From Pantoea sp. (lineage in GTDB: Bacteria > Pseudomonadota > Gammaproteobacteria > Enterobacterales > Enterobacteriaceae), in contig NZ_JAPWKD010000003.1 of the NCBI RefSeq assembly GCF_028283705.1, positions 1 to 64,000 on the forward strand: a DNA stretch of 64,000 bases, in the 5' to 3' direction. Numbering within the stretch: the stretch's first letter is position 1; every line of letters begins with the position of its first letter. The position numbers and the translations under genes were made by a program. Below, one piece after another: positions 24,645 through 33,437 of the stretch. The notes under the pieces were generated by a model that was given only the letters and a program-made list of their open reading frames with translations, ran no database searches and was not told the origin of the DNA.

Positions 24645-25808
24645 TCACTCGTCAGGCCATCGCCAGGCAGGTACGTTCAGCATGTTCTGTCCTTTGATCC
24701 GGGTTTGCCCCAGCTCTTTTTCCAGTTCAATCATGTGGCATTCCGGGTCACGCATCAGCGCGTTCACCAGCCGGTTGGCATGTGATATCACCCAAATCTG
24801 CGTGTGCTGCGATGCCTGCAGAATCAGCCGTGCCAGTGCGGGCAACAGGTCCGGATGCAGGCTGGTCTCCGGTTCGTTCAGTACCATCAGTTCCGGGGGA
24901 CGCGGCGTCATCAGCGCCGCAACCCAGAGAATAAACCGCAACGTGCCATCCGATAACTCGGCAGCAGAAAGAGGGCGTAACAGTCCCTTTTGGTGGAAGG
25001 CCAGCGAGCTGCGTCCCCCGGCATGGTGGATGACTTCGAGACGACTGCCGGGAAAAGCGTCATCAATCGCATGGGCCAGCGCGTGCCGATCGCCGATTTC
25101 CATAATCGTCTGAAGCGCCGATGCCAGGTCTCGCCCGTCATGATGCAGGACGGGGGTGCGCGTCAGCAGTTGTGCCTGGCGGGCGGGTGCATCTTTATCG
25201 GTGCGAAAATGATCGTAAAAGCGCCAGTTGCGGATCGTTTCACGCACCTGGAACACTTCAGGGGCAGCGTGAGGGTCCGCCAGCTGATCAAACATGCTGC
25301 CATACACCGGTATTTGCTGAGAGACGACCTGCCACTGCCGATCTTCCCGGATCTTAATGAGGTTGGCTTTTCGCTCCACTAAGGAGGACGCGGGGCGATA
25401 ATAAGGACCGCTAAAAATGACCTCGCGTTTGATCTCCGGATCATGAGCAAAGGCTGATGAACTCGGGGCCGGCAGGCCGAGTGTGATGGCGTAGCCGAAA
25501 TGGTCACTGGCGAATCCCAGTTTCAGCCGCAGCACATTGTGGCTCGGCCCACCCTCAATTGGCACATCTCCACGCCTCATGCCAGGTGACAGCGTTTCTG
25601 GTCCGGCCCAGTAGGTTGAAGCCAGCCCGCCTTCTTCAGCCAGAGAACTGATCACCCCCTCCTTTGCTGTTTCGGCAAGCAAGCGCAGCGCCTTGTAGAG
25701 ATTGGATTTCCCGCTGCCATTTTCACCGGTGATGACGTTCAGCCGCCCTAACGGCAGGGTGAGATCGCAGATTGAACGATAATTGGCGATAGAAAAGCAG
25801 GTCAACAT
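24645..25808 (-). CDS. AAA-family ATPase (AAA_21/RecF-OLD-like)
   Basis: ATPase with an SMC/RecF-like split. The N-terminal strand MLTCFSIANYRSICDLTLPL leads to Walker A TGENGSGKSNLYKALR; C-terminal LSDGTLRFILWVAAL resembles the signature region, LMVLNEPETSLHPDLLP is Walker B with the D-loop, and VISHANRLV gives the His switch. The frame is open to an ATG at 25907 (420 residues), but homologues start near MLTCFSIANYRS, so 25808 is preferred (387 residues); neither start has a convincing ribosome-binding site. There is no TOPRIM domain, so it is not an OLD nuclease. No partner gene is adjacent that would mark it as a defence system. Confidence 0.75.
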   Translation of the reverse strand: MLTCFSIANYRSICDLTLPLGRLNVITGENGSGKSNLYKALRLLAETAKEGVISSLAEEGGLASTYWAGPETLSPGMRRGDVPIEGGPSHNVLRLKLGFASDHFGYAITLGLPAPSSSAFAHDPEIKREVIFSGPYYRPASSLVERKANLIKIREDRQWQVVSQQIPVYGSMFDQLADPHAAPEVFQVRETIRNWRFYDHFRTDKDAPARQAQLLTRTPVLHHDGRDLASALQTIMEIGDRHALAHAIDDAFPGSRLEVIHHAGGRSSLAFHQKGLLRPLSAAELSDGTLRFILWVAALMTPRPPELMVLNEPETSLHPDLLPALARLILQASQHTQIWVISHANRLVNALMRDPECHMIELEKELGQTRIKGQNMLNVPAWRWPDE

Positions 25809-26163
25809 AGGTTCGGTTTTTTCCTGGATAGTGATGCCAGCTGAGTTATCGGCAGGGAGGGCTTTCTCTGACATTCCAGGAAAAGGATCGACAGTGTTCC
25901 CACTCATACAAACCGTTAACTTATTGATGCTTCATTTGTTAGTCATAAAATTTCAGCTTGAAATTCCCGTTCAGGATTTGCCATTGAAGGAACAACCTCA
26001 TCGCTCCTGCGTGACAGTGTAACTCCCCGGGACTTGATATCTCTGCCGTTGCCCGATTTCTCTTACCTGAATTTTGCAAGTAAACATGTATTTTACTGTT
26101 GGTTGCATGGGTAAGTGGTACTGTGACGGCATTACCCTTCCTGTCAGTACCCAAAGGAAAAGC

Positions 26164-26679
26164 ATGTTAACCGGCAAATTTTTAATCAAGTCACTGTTAG
26201 TGGCATTACCCCTTTATACCTTCTTTTCATCATTCGCTGTTGCTGCTCCGATGCCTGCAAATCGCGCAGAAGCGCAAAAAGTCAGCAGGCATGTTGATTC
26301 TAATATGCAAAATCAATGGGTTAATTGCAGTTCACAAGGCGAAATGAGCCAGGACAACTGCATGTATGGTTATACGGCGTTAACCTTCGACGATGCGATG
26401 AAAAAGGAAGGTTACAGCTATAAAGATACGCTGCATCAGATTGCTGAGAGCAATTCGATGACCAGTTACATGGACTCAGGTCTGAAGGCTATGTTCTCTC
26501 CAATGGCCGCATTAGAAACCAAACAGGGGACAAAGTTTTTTGTCCAGCATGACCTGGTCTACAAAAAAGATGTGAAGACATTACGGGGTATTTTTGCTGA
26601 GAATTACCCGGATGCTGTCCCACAAAAGCAAGGGAAACATCATTCCAAAAGATATGAAAATCTGTCAGAGGGTATGTAG
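26164..26679 (+). CDS. Secreted hypothetical protein
   Basis: Unrecognised protein of 171 residues. ATG 26164 has AAAGGAAAAG upstream; the open frame starts earlier at 26074. A signal peptide is clear (basic start, hydrophobic FLIKSLLVALPLYTFF, cleavage after AVAA). The mature part has two Cys (WVNCSSQGEMSQDNCMYGY) that could form a disulfide in the periplasm. The C-terminus is basic and His/Lys-rich (QKQGKHHSKRY). No enzyme motif is visible. It is flanked by the divergent ATPase gene and a stretch with gene remnants. Confidence 0.65.
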   Translation: MLTGKFLIKSLLVALPLYTFFSSFAVAAPMPANRAEAQKVSRHVDSNMQNQWVNCSSQGEMSQDNCMYGYTALTFDDAMKKEGYSYKDTLHQIAESNSMTSYMDSGLKAMFSPMAALETKQGTKFFVQHDLVYKKDVKTLRGIFAENYPDAVPQKQGKHHSKRYENLSEGM

Positions 26680-26724
26680 CTTAATCGCCCAGCCAGAGAT
26701 GGCTGGGGATGCACTCATCACCTT

Positions 26725-26988
26725 TCAGGGTGCAGCGGATCGCAAAAAACGGGCACTTAACGACATCGTTAAAGCCAGTAATACAATACCGATAATAATA
26801 CTGGCCACTCGGGTAGCCGCAATGGACGGCTCTGTGCGCCAGACTTCATCCTGAATATAAACAATCAGCCAGGCAACAGTGAAGTGTCTGCCAAAGTAAC
26901 TTGCCTTTGCTCCCTGCTGCAGGATGCAACCCACGCCAGGCCCGAAGACAAGTGCTATCAGATACGGTATCGGCGCTCCCGATTTCAC
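26725..26988 (-). CDS. Possible small membrane protein (GTG start), uncertain
   Basis: Open frame of 87 codons from a GTG at 26988; the frame stays open about 40 bases further upstream without an ATG. Two hydrophobic stretches (IPYLIALVFGPGVGCIL and ASIIIGIVLLALTMSL) suggest a two-pass membrane protein. No clear ribosome-binding site is visible and no family is recognised. It lies beside a DoxX remnant, so it may itself be a decayed gene. Confidence 0.35.
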   Translation of the reverse strand: MKSGAPIPYLIALVFGPGVGCILQQGAKASYFGRHFTVAWLIVYIQDEVWRTEPSIAATRVASIIIGIVLLALTMSLSARFLRSAAP

Positions 26989-27092
26989 AGCACTGATAAT
27001 CAGGATAGTGTTGGCTGACGTTATGGTCTTTTAGATTTCGCAAGGCGACTCTGGAGAGTCCATTAACGTTAATGGAAGGTTGGCTTCAGGGC

Positions 27093-27239
27093 CTATTTAC
27101 CGTCTCCCGTCAGGGCAAGAACGATCAAACCCACAATCCAGAAAGCAGGGAATTCCCAGCCACCATTCGGATTCGTAAAGAAGAAACCAGCCGGACCGTG
27201 GACGCTATAGATGCAACTAAATGAGTATGATAACGACTG
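27093..27239 (-). pseudogene. DoxX-family C-terminal remnant
   Basis: Reading the minus strand into the stop at 27093 gives VHGPAGFFFTNPNGGWEF, then a hydrophobic stretch PAFWIVGLIVLALTGDG and the stop. NGG(Y/W)E(Y/F)P followed by a last hydrophobic helix and GDG/GPG is the usual C-terminus of DoxX-family membrane proteins. There is no start codon and the first three helices are missing; the frame runs into the end of the LysR gene. It is a broken gene of about 48 codons. Confidence 0.55.
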
Positions 27240-28157
27240 TCAGGGCTGAGGTTTCGGATTGCCCGCTGAATAGCTACTAAAGAAGTTCGTCAATAGTTTT
27301 TGCACCGGATTGATTTGATCATGCATCCAGACGAATATCAGCTGGGTCCAGGCATCGGCATCATTGAGAGGGCGAAAAACAACACTACCAATATTATAGG
27401 GAACAATATTTTCAGGAACGAGACTGACGGCAGCCCACGCATTAACCAGACCTAAACTATTATTCACCGCAGAAACTCGCCATTCTATTTTCGGCTTAAA
27501 GCCTGCCTGATGAGACAGTTGTATCAGTGAACCGCTAATTCCCTGAATATCCGGTTCCTGATAACTCACAAAGGATTCGTTTTCTAAATCCTTCATGGAT
27601 AAAGATTGATGACAGGCCAGAGGATGGTTAGGTGACATCGCCACACAAAGTTTTTGCGCTGAAAATGTACAATTCAGCGTGCCTTCAGGCAGTAAAGGAT
27701 AGGGTCCACGAATGATCGCCAGATCAACTTTTTGATTACGGAGCAATGTCAGTTGTTCCGGCATTGGCAGTTCAATCAGCTGTATTTCGATAGATGGGTA
27801 CTGGCTACGAAAGTCTTTCAGAAGAGCAAGAAATTGCGCATCCAACAGGGCGGTTCCCACATGGCTAATCGTGACTTTACCCATTTCTCCTGTTGCGGCT
27901 TTCTTTGCCTGCTCAATGGCGAGAATATGCCGTTCAAGTAATTCTATGACGCTCTGATGATAATGCTTACCTGCTGCTGAGAGGCGTATACCTCTTCCTG
28001 CGGGTTGAAACAGGCGGAATCCTACTTCCAGCTCTAATGCTCTGATTTGCTGACTGAGGGCAGATTGCGCGATCCCAAGCTTCTCAGCGGCCTTACCATA
28101 ATGTTCAATCCCGGCAAGACAAGTAAAGTATTCTAATCTTTTTAATGTATCAGCCAT
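27240..28157 (-). CDS. LysR-family transcriptional regulator
   Basis: LTTR of 305 residues. The HTH segment YGKAAEKLGIAQSALSQQIRALE is at residues 20-42, followed by the effector domain, with VTISHVGTALL beginning the first lobe. It is divergent from the gluconate-type dehydrogenase operon at 28460 with a 302-bp gap, so control of that operon is plausible. A perfect 16-bp dyad ATAAGCATTTGCTTAT lies 10 bases upstream of its start and is a good candidate for autoregulation. Confidence 0.85.
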   Translation of the reverse strand: MADTLKRLEYFTCLAGIEHYGKAAEKLGIAQSALSQQIRALELEVGFRLFQPAGRGIRLSAAGKHYHQSVIELLERHILAIEQAKKAATGEMGKVTISHVGTALLDAQFLALLKDFRSQYPSIEIQLIELPMPEQLTLLRNQKVDLAIIRGPYPLLPEGTLNCTFSAQKLCVAMSPNHPLACHQSLSMKDLENESFVSYQEPDIQGISGSLIQLSHQAGFKPKIEWRVSAVNNSLGLVNAWAAVSLVPENIVPYNIGSVVFRPLNDADAWTQLIFVWMHDQINPVQKLLTNFFSSYSAGNPKPQP

Positions 28158-28459
28158 CTTTGTCTCATAAGCATTTGCTTATCAAATTAACATTTTTGTT
28201 ATCTGGATCACATTTTATTATCAAATCATAATATTACCCACATTAAAAATGAGGAGGCAAATTCGCATGAACCATCCTCTTATCAGCATTGTGGGAACTC
28301 AAGCAATGTAATCATTAAGGCAAAACAGTATCTCTTTAAATCGCTGTTTTTGCAGTTGTTAACTCTGATTTATAGCATTTAATTCCATTGAAGCAGAACA
28401 TTACAATAATCAACGGCTGCAAAAAGGCAAGTTAAAACATTGAGGCAAGATAGGGAACC
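28158..28459. promoter_or_regulatory. Divergent control region with LysR-type palindrome
   Basis: Non-coding gap of 302 bp. It holds the perfect dyad ATAAGCATTTGCTTAT at 28167-28182, next to the LysR start, and an AT-rich stretch with a GATCACATTTTATTATCA segment near 28207. No open frame of note. It should carry the promoters of both the LysR gene and the dehydrogenase operon. Confidence 0.5.
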
Positions 28460-28996
28460 ATGAGCATGTCAACAGACGTCAGTCCCAATGGGAGAAGGCG
28501 ATTCATTAAGCTTTTGGCATCAACCACCATCGTTGGTGCCGCCAGTACTGTACTTCCCGGACAGGTTGTCTGGGCGATAGATTCCGGGGGGAGTTCAGAC
28601 AAGACTTTTACCGCATTTATGGCGGCATCTGAAATTATCTGTGGCTACCCAACGCTGGATAAAGCACTCGGGTACCGTATTTTCACATTAATGCAGAACC
28701 GCAATAAAGAATTAAGCAATCAATTAGCAACGCTTAATAATGTTCTGAATGCCGACATGTCTTCCGCTGCGATGCACAATGCCGTCCAGGGTACTGATAA
28801 CAACGCTCAGACTTTGTTCAGCGATATCCTGCGCGCCTGGCAATTAGGGATCGTTGGCACCGGCAAAGAGGCCCGGGTGGTCGCGTATGAATATGCGTTG
28901 ATGTATACACCGATTGCTGATGTTGTGGTACTGCCGACCTACGCCAGGGGTGAACCGCATTACTGGGCGCAGCCGCCTGTCATTAAGAGCATGTAA
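28460..28996 (+). CDS. Gluconate 2-dehydrogenase-type small (gamma) subunit, Tat signal
   Basis: Small subunit of 178 residues. The N-terminus has a twin-arginine motif NGRRRFIKLLAS followed by a hydrophobic core and cleavage around VWA (about residue 35). The mature part matches the gamma subunit family of membrane-bound FAD-dependent gluconate, 2-ketogluconate or sorbitol dehydrogenases, ending in ARGEPHYWAQPP. It is thought to be needed for folding or export of the FAD subunit, which lacks its own signal and is carried through Tat with it. An AGGG site precedes the ATG. First gene of a three-gene operon. Confidence 0.85.
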   Translation: MSMSTDVSPNGRRRFIKLLASTTIVGAASTVLPGQVVWAIDSGGSSDKTFTAFMAASEIICGYPTLDKALGYRIFTLMQNRNKELSNQLATLNNVLNADMSSAAMHNAVQGTDNNAQTLFSDILRAWQLGIVGTGKEARVVAYEYALMYTPIADVVVLPTYARGEPHYWAQPPVIKSM

Positions 28997-29007
28997 GAGA
29001 ATAATTC

Positions 29008-30612
29008 ATGAAAACAACTCACTCAGCTACGGTGGTCATCGTTGGCTCGGGCATCGCTGGCTCTCAAATAGCCCAAAAGCTGCAAAAAGCGGGTATTGAT
29101 ACTCTGATGCTGGAAGCAGGTCCGCGCATCGAAAGATGGAAGATCGTGCAGAATTATCGAAATTCTCCCTTTAAAGGCGACTTTCAGTCACCTTATCCGC
29201 CGACGCAACATGCTCCTCATCCGCAATATTCACCAGAAGATAACGACTATTTCATCCAATACGGTCCTGAGCCTTATAAGGCTGGTTATTTGCGTGTAGC
29301 AGGAGGAACCACCTGGCACTGGTCAGCACAGGCATGGCGGTTGCTACCCAATGACATGAAGCTGAAATCGTTATATGGCGTCGGGCGAGACTGGCCAATT
29401 AGCTACGATGATCTGGAACCCTATTATTATGAATCCGAAGTAGAGATGGGGGTCGGTGGCCCAGATGATACCGGTTCACCACGTAGCAAACCCTATCCGC
29501 AGCCACCTTTGCCATTGTCTGATTTCGACAAGGCATTTAAGAAGGTCGTCGATCAGAATGGCTATCACCTGATCACGGAGCCTGCCGCGCGTAACACGTT
29601 ACCGTTCGATGGTCGTCCCGCCTGCTGTGGTAACAGCAATTGTATGCCAATCTGTCCGATTGAAGCACAGTACACCGGCGAAACCGCGTTGCGCAAAGCG
29701 GAGCATGCGGGTTCACTGCTGGTTCCTGATGCGGTGGTATATAAAATCGAGCACGACCAGAAGGGCAACATCACTTCGGTACTGTATAAGGACCCGAATG
29801 GTGAAAGCTTCCGTGTAACCGGTAAAATCTTCGTGCTTGCGGCCAACGCCATCGAAACGCCGAAGCTGATGCTGATATCCAAAAGCGATAAGTATCCCAA
29901 CGGCATCGGTAACACCACCGATAACGTGGGACGCCACCTGATGGATCATCCGGGGACATCCGTTTACTTCCTCAGCAAAGAACCCATGTGGCCGGGGCGT
30001 GGACCAATGCGTCTTAGCTGTATCAACAATCTGCGCGACGGCGCGTTCCGTTCCGAATATTCGGCGATGAAGATTAACCTTGGTAACTACTCTCCGACGC
30101 TGGCGGTCAGCAATTATTTGTTGAGCAAAGGCATATCCGGTAAGGATTTACCCGCAATGGTGCGCGACTATGCATCACGTTGGGTGGCGGTGAATACCTT
30201 CTTCGATATTCTTCCGGACCGAAATAACCGCATTGTCGCGGTTGAAGACAGAAAAGATGCGCTCGGTATTCCGAAACCGGGCGTGCATTACTTTATCAAC
30301 GATTACATCAATAAAGCCCGTGATGTTGCGCATCAGCATTTTGATCATATTGCGAGCCTGTTTGGTGGCACAGAAGTGCGGCACGATGACAAGTATTTCA
30401 ATAATAACCACATCATGGGCACGCTGATCATGGGCAACGATGCAAATGATTCGGTTGTTGACGCTGATTTACGTACCCACGATCACCAGAATCTGTTTGT
30501 TGCCTCCAGTGGCGTGATGGCGAGCGCCGGCACGGTCAACTGTACGCTGACGCTTTCTGCTCTGGCGATGAGACTGGCGGATAAACTGATCGAGGAGTGC
30601 AAACACGTATGA
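29008..30612 (+). CDS. GMC-type FAD dehydrogenase, large subunit of membrane gluconate-type dehydrogenase
   Basis: Flavoprotein of 534 residues. The dinucleotide motif VIVGSGIAGSQIAQKL lies at residues 10-25, followed by LEAGPRIERWK. A Cys-rich stretch RPACCGNSNCMPICPIEAQYTG (about residue 205), typical of the [3Fe-4S]-containing large subunits of this enzyme group, is present. The C-terminal GMC active-site region contains HIMGTLIMG and a late Asn in AGTVNCTLT. It oxidises a sugar or sugar acid in the periplasm and passes electrons to the cytochrome subunit. Gluconate, 2-ketogluconate and sorbitol enzymes cannot be told apart by eye. Confidence 0.88.
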   Translation: MKTTHSATVVIVGSGIAGSQIAQKLQKAGIDTLMLEAGPRIERWKIVQNYRNSPFKGDFQSPYPPTQHAPHPQYSPEDNDYFIQYGPEPYKAGYLRVAGGTTWHWSAQAWRLLPNDMKLKSLYGVGRDWPISYDDLEPYYYESEVEMGVGGPDDTGSPRSKPYPQPPLPLSDFDKAFKKVVDQNGYHLITEPAARNTLPFDGRPACCGNSNCMPICPIEAQYTGETALRKAEHAGSLLVPDAVVYKIEHDQKGNITSVLYKDPNGESFRVTGKIFVLAANAIETPKLMLISKSDKYPNGIGNTTDNVGRHLMDHPGTSVYFLSKEPMWPGRGPMRLSCINNLRDGAFRSEYSAMKINLGNYSPTLAVSNYLLSKGISGKDLPAMVRDYASRWVAVNTFFDILPDRNNRIVAVEDRKDALGIPKPGVHYFINDYINKARDVAHQHFDHIASLFGGTEVRHDDKYFNNNHIMGTLIMGNDANDSVVDADLRTHDHQNLFVASSGVMASAGTVNCTLTLSALAMRLADKLIEECKHV

Positions 30613-32006
30613 TGCGCTTATCACTTAAAACGACATTGCTGCTGGCTCCGCTGGCGGGGCTGTTGTTCAGCACAGCAAGCTTTGCGGATTCAGCCGCTCC
30701 CGATAGCTCGAAACTGGATTTGATAAAGCAGGGTGAGTACCTCAGCAAGGCATCCGACTGTGAGGTTTGTCATACCTCACCCGGCGGGACGACGTTTGCC
30801 GGCGGGCTGGCGTTCAAAACGCCTTTCGGTGTGATCTACTCTTCGAATATTACACCCGATAAAACCACCGGTATTGGAAACTGGACGGAGCAGCAGTTCA
30901 GCAATGCGCTAAAACACGGAATTCGTGCAGACGGACAGAACCTGTATCCGGCAATGCCTTACACTTCGTACTCCAAACTGACTGACGCAGACATTCATGC
31001 GATGTATGCATATTTTATGTCGTTGCCGGGGGTTAACCATAACCCGCCGGAAAACGAAATGGGGTTCCCGTACAATCAGCGTCTGGCACTTAAAGGCTGG
31101 AATCTGATCAATTTCCACTACAAACCGTTTGAAGAGGATCCAGGTCAGTCAGCAGAATGGAACCGTGGAAAATACGTTGCCACGGCGCTTGGCCATTGTG
31201 AGGAATGTCATACGCCACGCAATCTCGCGATGGGTTTAAGTGATAAAGCCTACGCGGGGGCCATGGTCGACGGGTGGGAAGCGTTTAATATTTCATCGGA
31301 TAAAGAATCGGGGATTGGCAACTGGAGTCACGATGATTTGATGCAGTATTTACGCACTGGTGCGCTGCCGGGCAAAGCCACAACAGGCGGCGGTATGGCT
31401 GATGTTATTTCTCACAGCCTGCGTTTCCTGACACCGGAAGATATGAGCGCGTTGGCGACCTATATCAAAAGTGTGCCAGCGCAACAAACCTCTTCCAGGA
31501 ACCGCTCGGGTGCTGGGCAGAATGCCCAGAGTGATATTACCCAGGAGGTTCGCGGCATGCCCATTGATGACGCTTCCCCCTCCGGGGCGGTGTTGTTTAA
31601 CGGCAACTGTGCCAGCTGCCACGGCACCGCAGGACAGGGTATAGGGGAAAATAAATACTACCCATCATTGTCCCAAAACAGTGTTGTCGGCTCGGACAAG
31701 CCAAACAACCTGGTGCAGGTTATCCTCCATGGTGTGGATCGTGTCAATGGGGCAGGTGAGCACATCGTCATGCCGGGATTTGGTGAAAATCTGACCGATG
31801 CACAGATAGCGACCTTAACAAACTACGTACGTAATCAGTTTGGTAATCAGGGCGAGCCGGTTGACGCGGCTGCGGTGAAGGTATTACGGGATAACAACGT
31901 GACGGTTATTCCAGGCTATTTGCTGATTATGGCTGGTGTCATTGGCGTTCTGATACTTATTGCCCTGGTTATTTACATCAGACGGAGAAGAACGCTCAGG
32001 GCTTAA
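30609..32006 (+). CDS. Triheme cytochrome c subunit of gluconate-type dehydrogenase
   Basis: Membrane-bound cytochrome of 465 residues. A signal peptide ends after SFA (about residue 28). Three heme c motifs are present: CEVCH (about residue 54), CEECH (about 198) and CASCH (about 337). A C-terminal helix, GYLLIMAGVIGVLILIALVIY followed by RRRR, anchors it to the inner membrane. It carries electrons from the FAD subunit to ubiquinone. The ATG at 30609 overlaps the dehydrogenase stop by 4 bp; an in-frame GTG at 30597 is less likely. A hairpin follows at 32020-32048. Confidence 0.92.
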   Translation: MMRLSLKTTLLLAPLAGLLFSTASFADSAAPDSSKLDLIKQGEYLSKASDCEVCHTSPGGTTFAGGLAFKTPFGVIYSSNITPDKTTGIGNWTEQQFSNALKHGIRADGQNLYPAMPYTSYSKLTDADIHAMYAYFMSLPGVNHNPPENEMGFPYNQRLALKGWNLINFHYKPFEEDPGQSAEWNRGKYVATALGHCEECHTPRNLAMGLSDKAYAGAMVDGWEAFNISSDKESGIGNWSHDDLMQYLRTGALPGKATTGGGMADVISHSLRFLTPEDMSALATYIKSVPAQQTSSRNRSGAGQNAQSDITQEVRGMPIDDASPSGAVLFNGNCASCHGTAGQGIGENKYYPSLSQNSVVGSDKPNNLVQVILHGVDRVNGAGEHIVMPGFGENLTDAQIATLTNYVRNQFGNQGEPVDAAAVKVLRDNNVTVIPGYLLIMAGVIGVLILIALVIYIRRRRTLRA

Positions 32007-32019
32007 ATAATTTTAGCCG

Positions 32020-32048
32020 GATTGGCTGGTGATGTTTACCAGCCAATC
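32020..32048 (+). terminator. Terminator hairpin after the dehydrogenase operon
   Basis: Seen: GATTGGCTGGT pairs perfectly with ACCAGCCAATC (11 bp) around the loop GATGTTT, 14 bases after the cytochrome stop, with only a weak T-rich tail (ATTTGAG). Confidence 0.6.
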
Positions 32049-32415
32049 ATTTGAGACGTTTTCTTATTTGTACAATTTCGCAATATCTCCGTCGGCATCC
32101 TTTTCAGACAGAACAACGGCATCAACGACACAGTTACCGGGAATGGGTGATCAAATTGGGTCGGAATATGCACACGGCAATATCGGTGATTAAATTTTGT
32201 AAATTTAAGGAAAAATTAAGGTTTGTAATTAACTGCTACTAGTTTCATCTTTCCACGAATAAACTGATGTCGGGCTTAAGGAACCGAAGGCATTATTCCA
32301 AATTGCGAAAATAAGAATGATTTCTATTATCATAATCATGATTTTATATTAGATTGACGCTGCTCCAAATAGAATGAGTCCAATAATTGCAGTGTCTTTT
32401 AAACAGGATGATGAC
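32049..32415. promoter_or_regulatory. Intergenic region before iron transporter, with Fur-like box at 32313-32340
   Basis: AT-rich gap. The segment TGATTTCTATTATCA (32318-32332) matches the 7-1-7 Fur pattern TGATAAT-N-ATTATCA at 12 of 14 defined positions, followed by AATCATG. A TATATT stretch lies about 12 bases downstream. A 63-codon frame at 32051-32242 has no ribosome-binding site or family signature and is not called. Iron-dependent repression of the downstream operon by Fur is the natural reading. Confidence 0.65.
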
Positions 32416-33420
32416 ATGAACCGTTATTCTATTAAATCTTTAATGTTTGTCAGTTTACTATCTACTTTATCCTTGTCGGTAAATGCTGCTGATGATTCTC
32501 TGGTGATTTATAACGCGCAGCATGAGAATCTGGTGCAGTCCTGGGTTGATGGGTTTACTAAAGATACGGGCATCAAAGTCACTTTGCGCAATGGTGATGA
32601 TAGTGAACTGGCAAACCAGATTGTGCAGGAAGGGAAATCTTCTCCTGCGGATGTTTTTTTAACAGAAAATTCACCGTCAATGGTTGTGGTGGATAATGCC
32701 GGTCTGTTCGCCCCGCTTGACAGTAAAACCTTAGATCAGGTTGACAGTAAATATCGTCCTGCCCATGGACGCTGGATTGGTATCGCGGCGCGCAGTACGG
32801 TGTTTGCCTACAATCCAGCAAAACTGAGCAATGCTCAGCTACCCCATTCGTTGATGGACCTCGCGAAGCCCGAATGGAAAGGGCGCTGGGCGGCTTCACC
32901 GGCGGGTGCTGATTTTCAGGCTATCGTCAGTGCTATGCTGGCATTGAAAGGAGAAAAAGCCACCCTAAACTGGCTTAAGGCAATGAAAACTAACGCGGTC
33001 ATCTACAAAGGTAATAGCACGGTTTTGAAAGCCATCAATGCTGGGCAAATTGAGGGTGGGGTGATTTACCATTATTACCGCTTTGTTGATCAAGCGAAAA
33101 CGGGTGAAAATAGTAAAAATACGCAGCTGCATTATTTCGGGCATGGTGATCCAGGTGCGTTTGTCAGTATCTCTGGCGGCGGCGTTCTGGCATCCAGTCA
33201 ACACGCCAAACAGGCACAGGCATTCATTCAATGGATAACCGGAAAATCAGGACAGGACATCCTGAGAACCAACGATGCATTCGAATATGCCGTGGGGAAA
33301 GATGCCGCATCCAATCCAAAACTGGTGCCTCTGAAGAATCTGGATGCACCTAAGGTAGAGCCTTCTTCTCTGAACAACAGGAAAGTCATCGAATTGATGA
33401 CTGAAGCCGGTTTGTTGTAA
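32416..33420 (+). CDS. Ferric iron ABC transporter, periplasmic binding protein (SfuA/FbpA type)
   Basis: Binding protein of 334 residues. The signal peptide ends after VNA (about residue 24). The mature protein starts with the family motif [13 protein letters not shown], where His is an iron ligand, has Glu in [10 protein letters not shown], and carries the paired tyrosines in [11 protein letters not shown]. It binds Fe3+ in the periplasm. The ATG at 32416 has AGGAT upstream; the open frame starts earlier at 32374. It is followed by a two-domain permease and an ATPase in the order sfuA-sfuB-sfuC, and preceded by a Fur-like box. Confidence 0.9.
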   Translation: MNRYSIKSLMFVSLLSTLSLSVNAADDSLVIYNAQHENLVQSWVDGFTKDTGIKVTLRNGDDSELANQIVQEGKSSPADVFLTENSPSMVVVDNAGLFAPLDSKTLDQVDSKYRPAHGRWIGIAARSTVFAYNPAKLSNAQLPHSLMDLAKPEWKGRWAASPAGADFQAIVSAMLALKGEKATLNWLKAMKTNAVIYKGNSTVLKAINAGQIEGGVIYHYYRFVDQAKTGENSKNTQLHYFGHGDPGAFVSISGGGVLASSQHAKQAQAFIQWITGKSGQDILRTNDAFEYAVGKDAASNPKLVPLKNLDAPKVEPSSLNNRKVIELMTEAGLL

Positions 33421-33437
33421 CAAGCGGAAGAGGCTGG

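Noticed and set aside
24645..25907. AAA ATPase as part of an anti-phage defence system
   Set aside because: No nuclease, reverse transcriptase, helicase or toxin gene is next to it; neighbours are a membrane protein and a secreted protein.
26068..26088. AGTAAA-N6-TTTTACT inverted repeat before the secreted protein, similar to the RpiR-like half-sites
   Set aside because: Short arms in AT-rich DNA and no functional link to the sugar cluster 19 kb away.
32051..32242. 63-codon frame after the cytochrome gene
   Set aside because: No start signal, overlaps the expected promoter region of the iron operon, low-complexity basic product.
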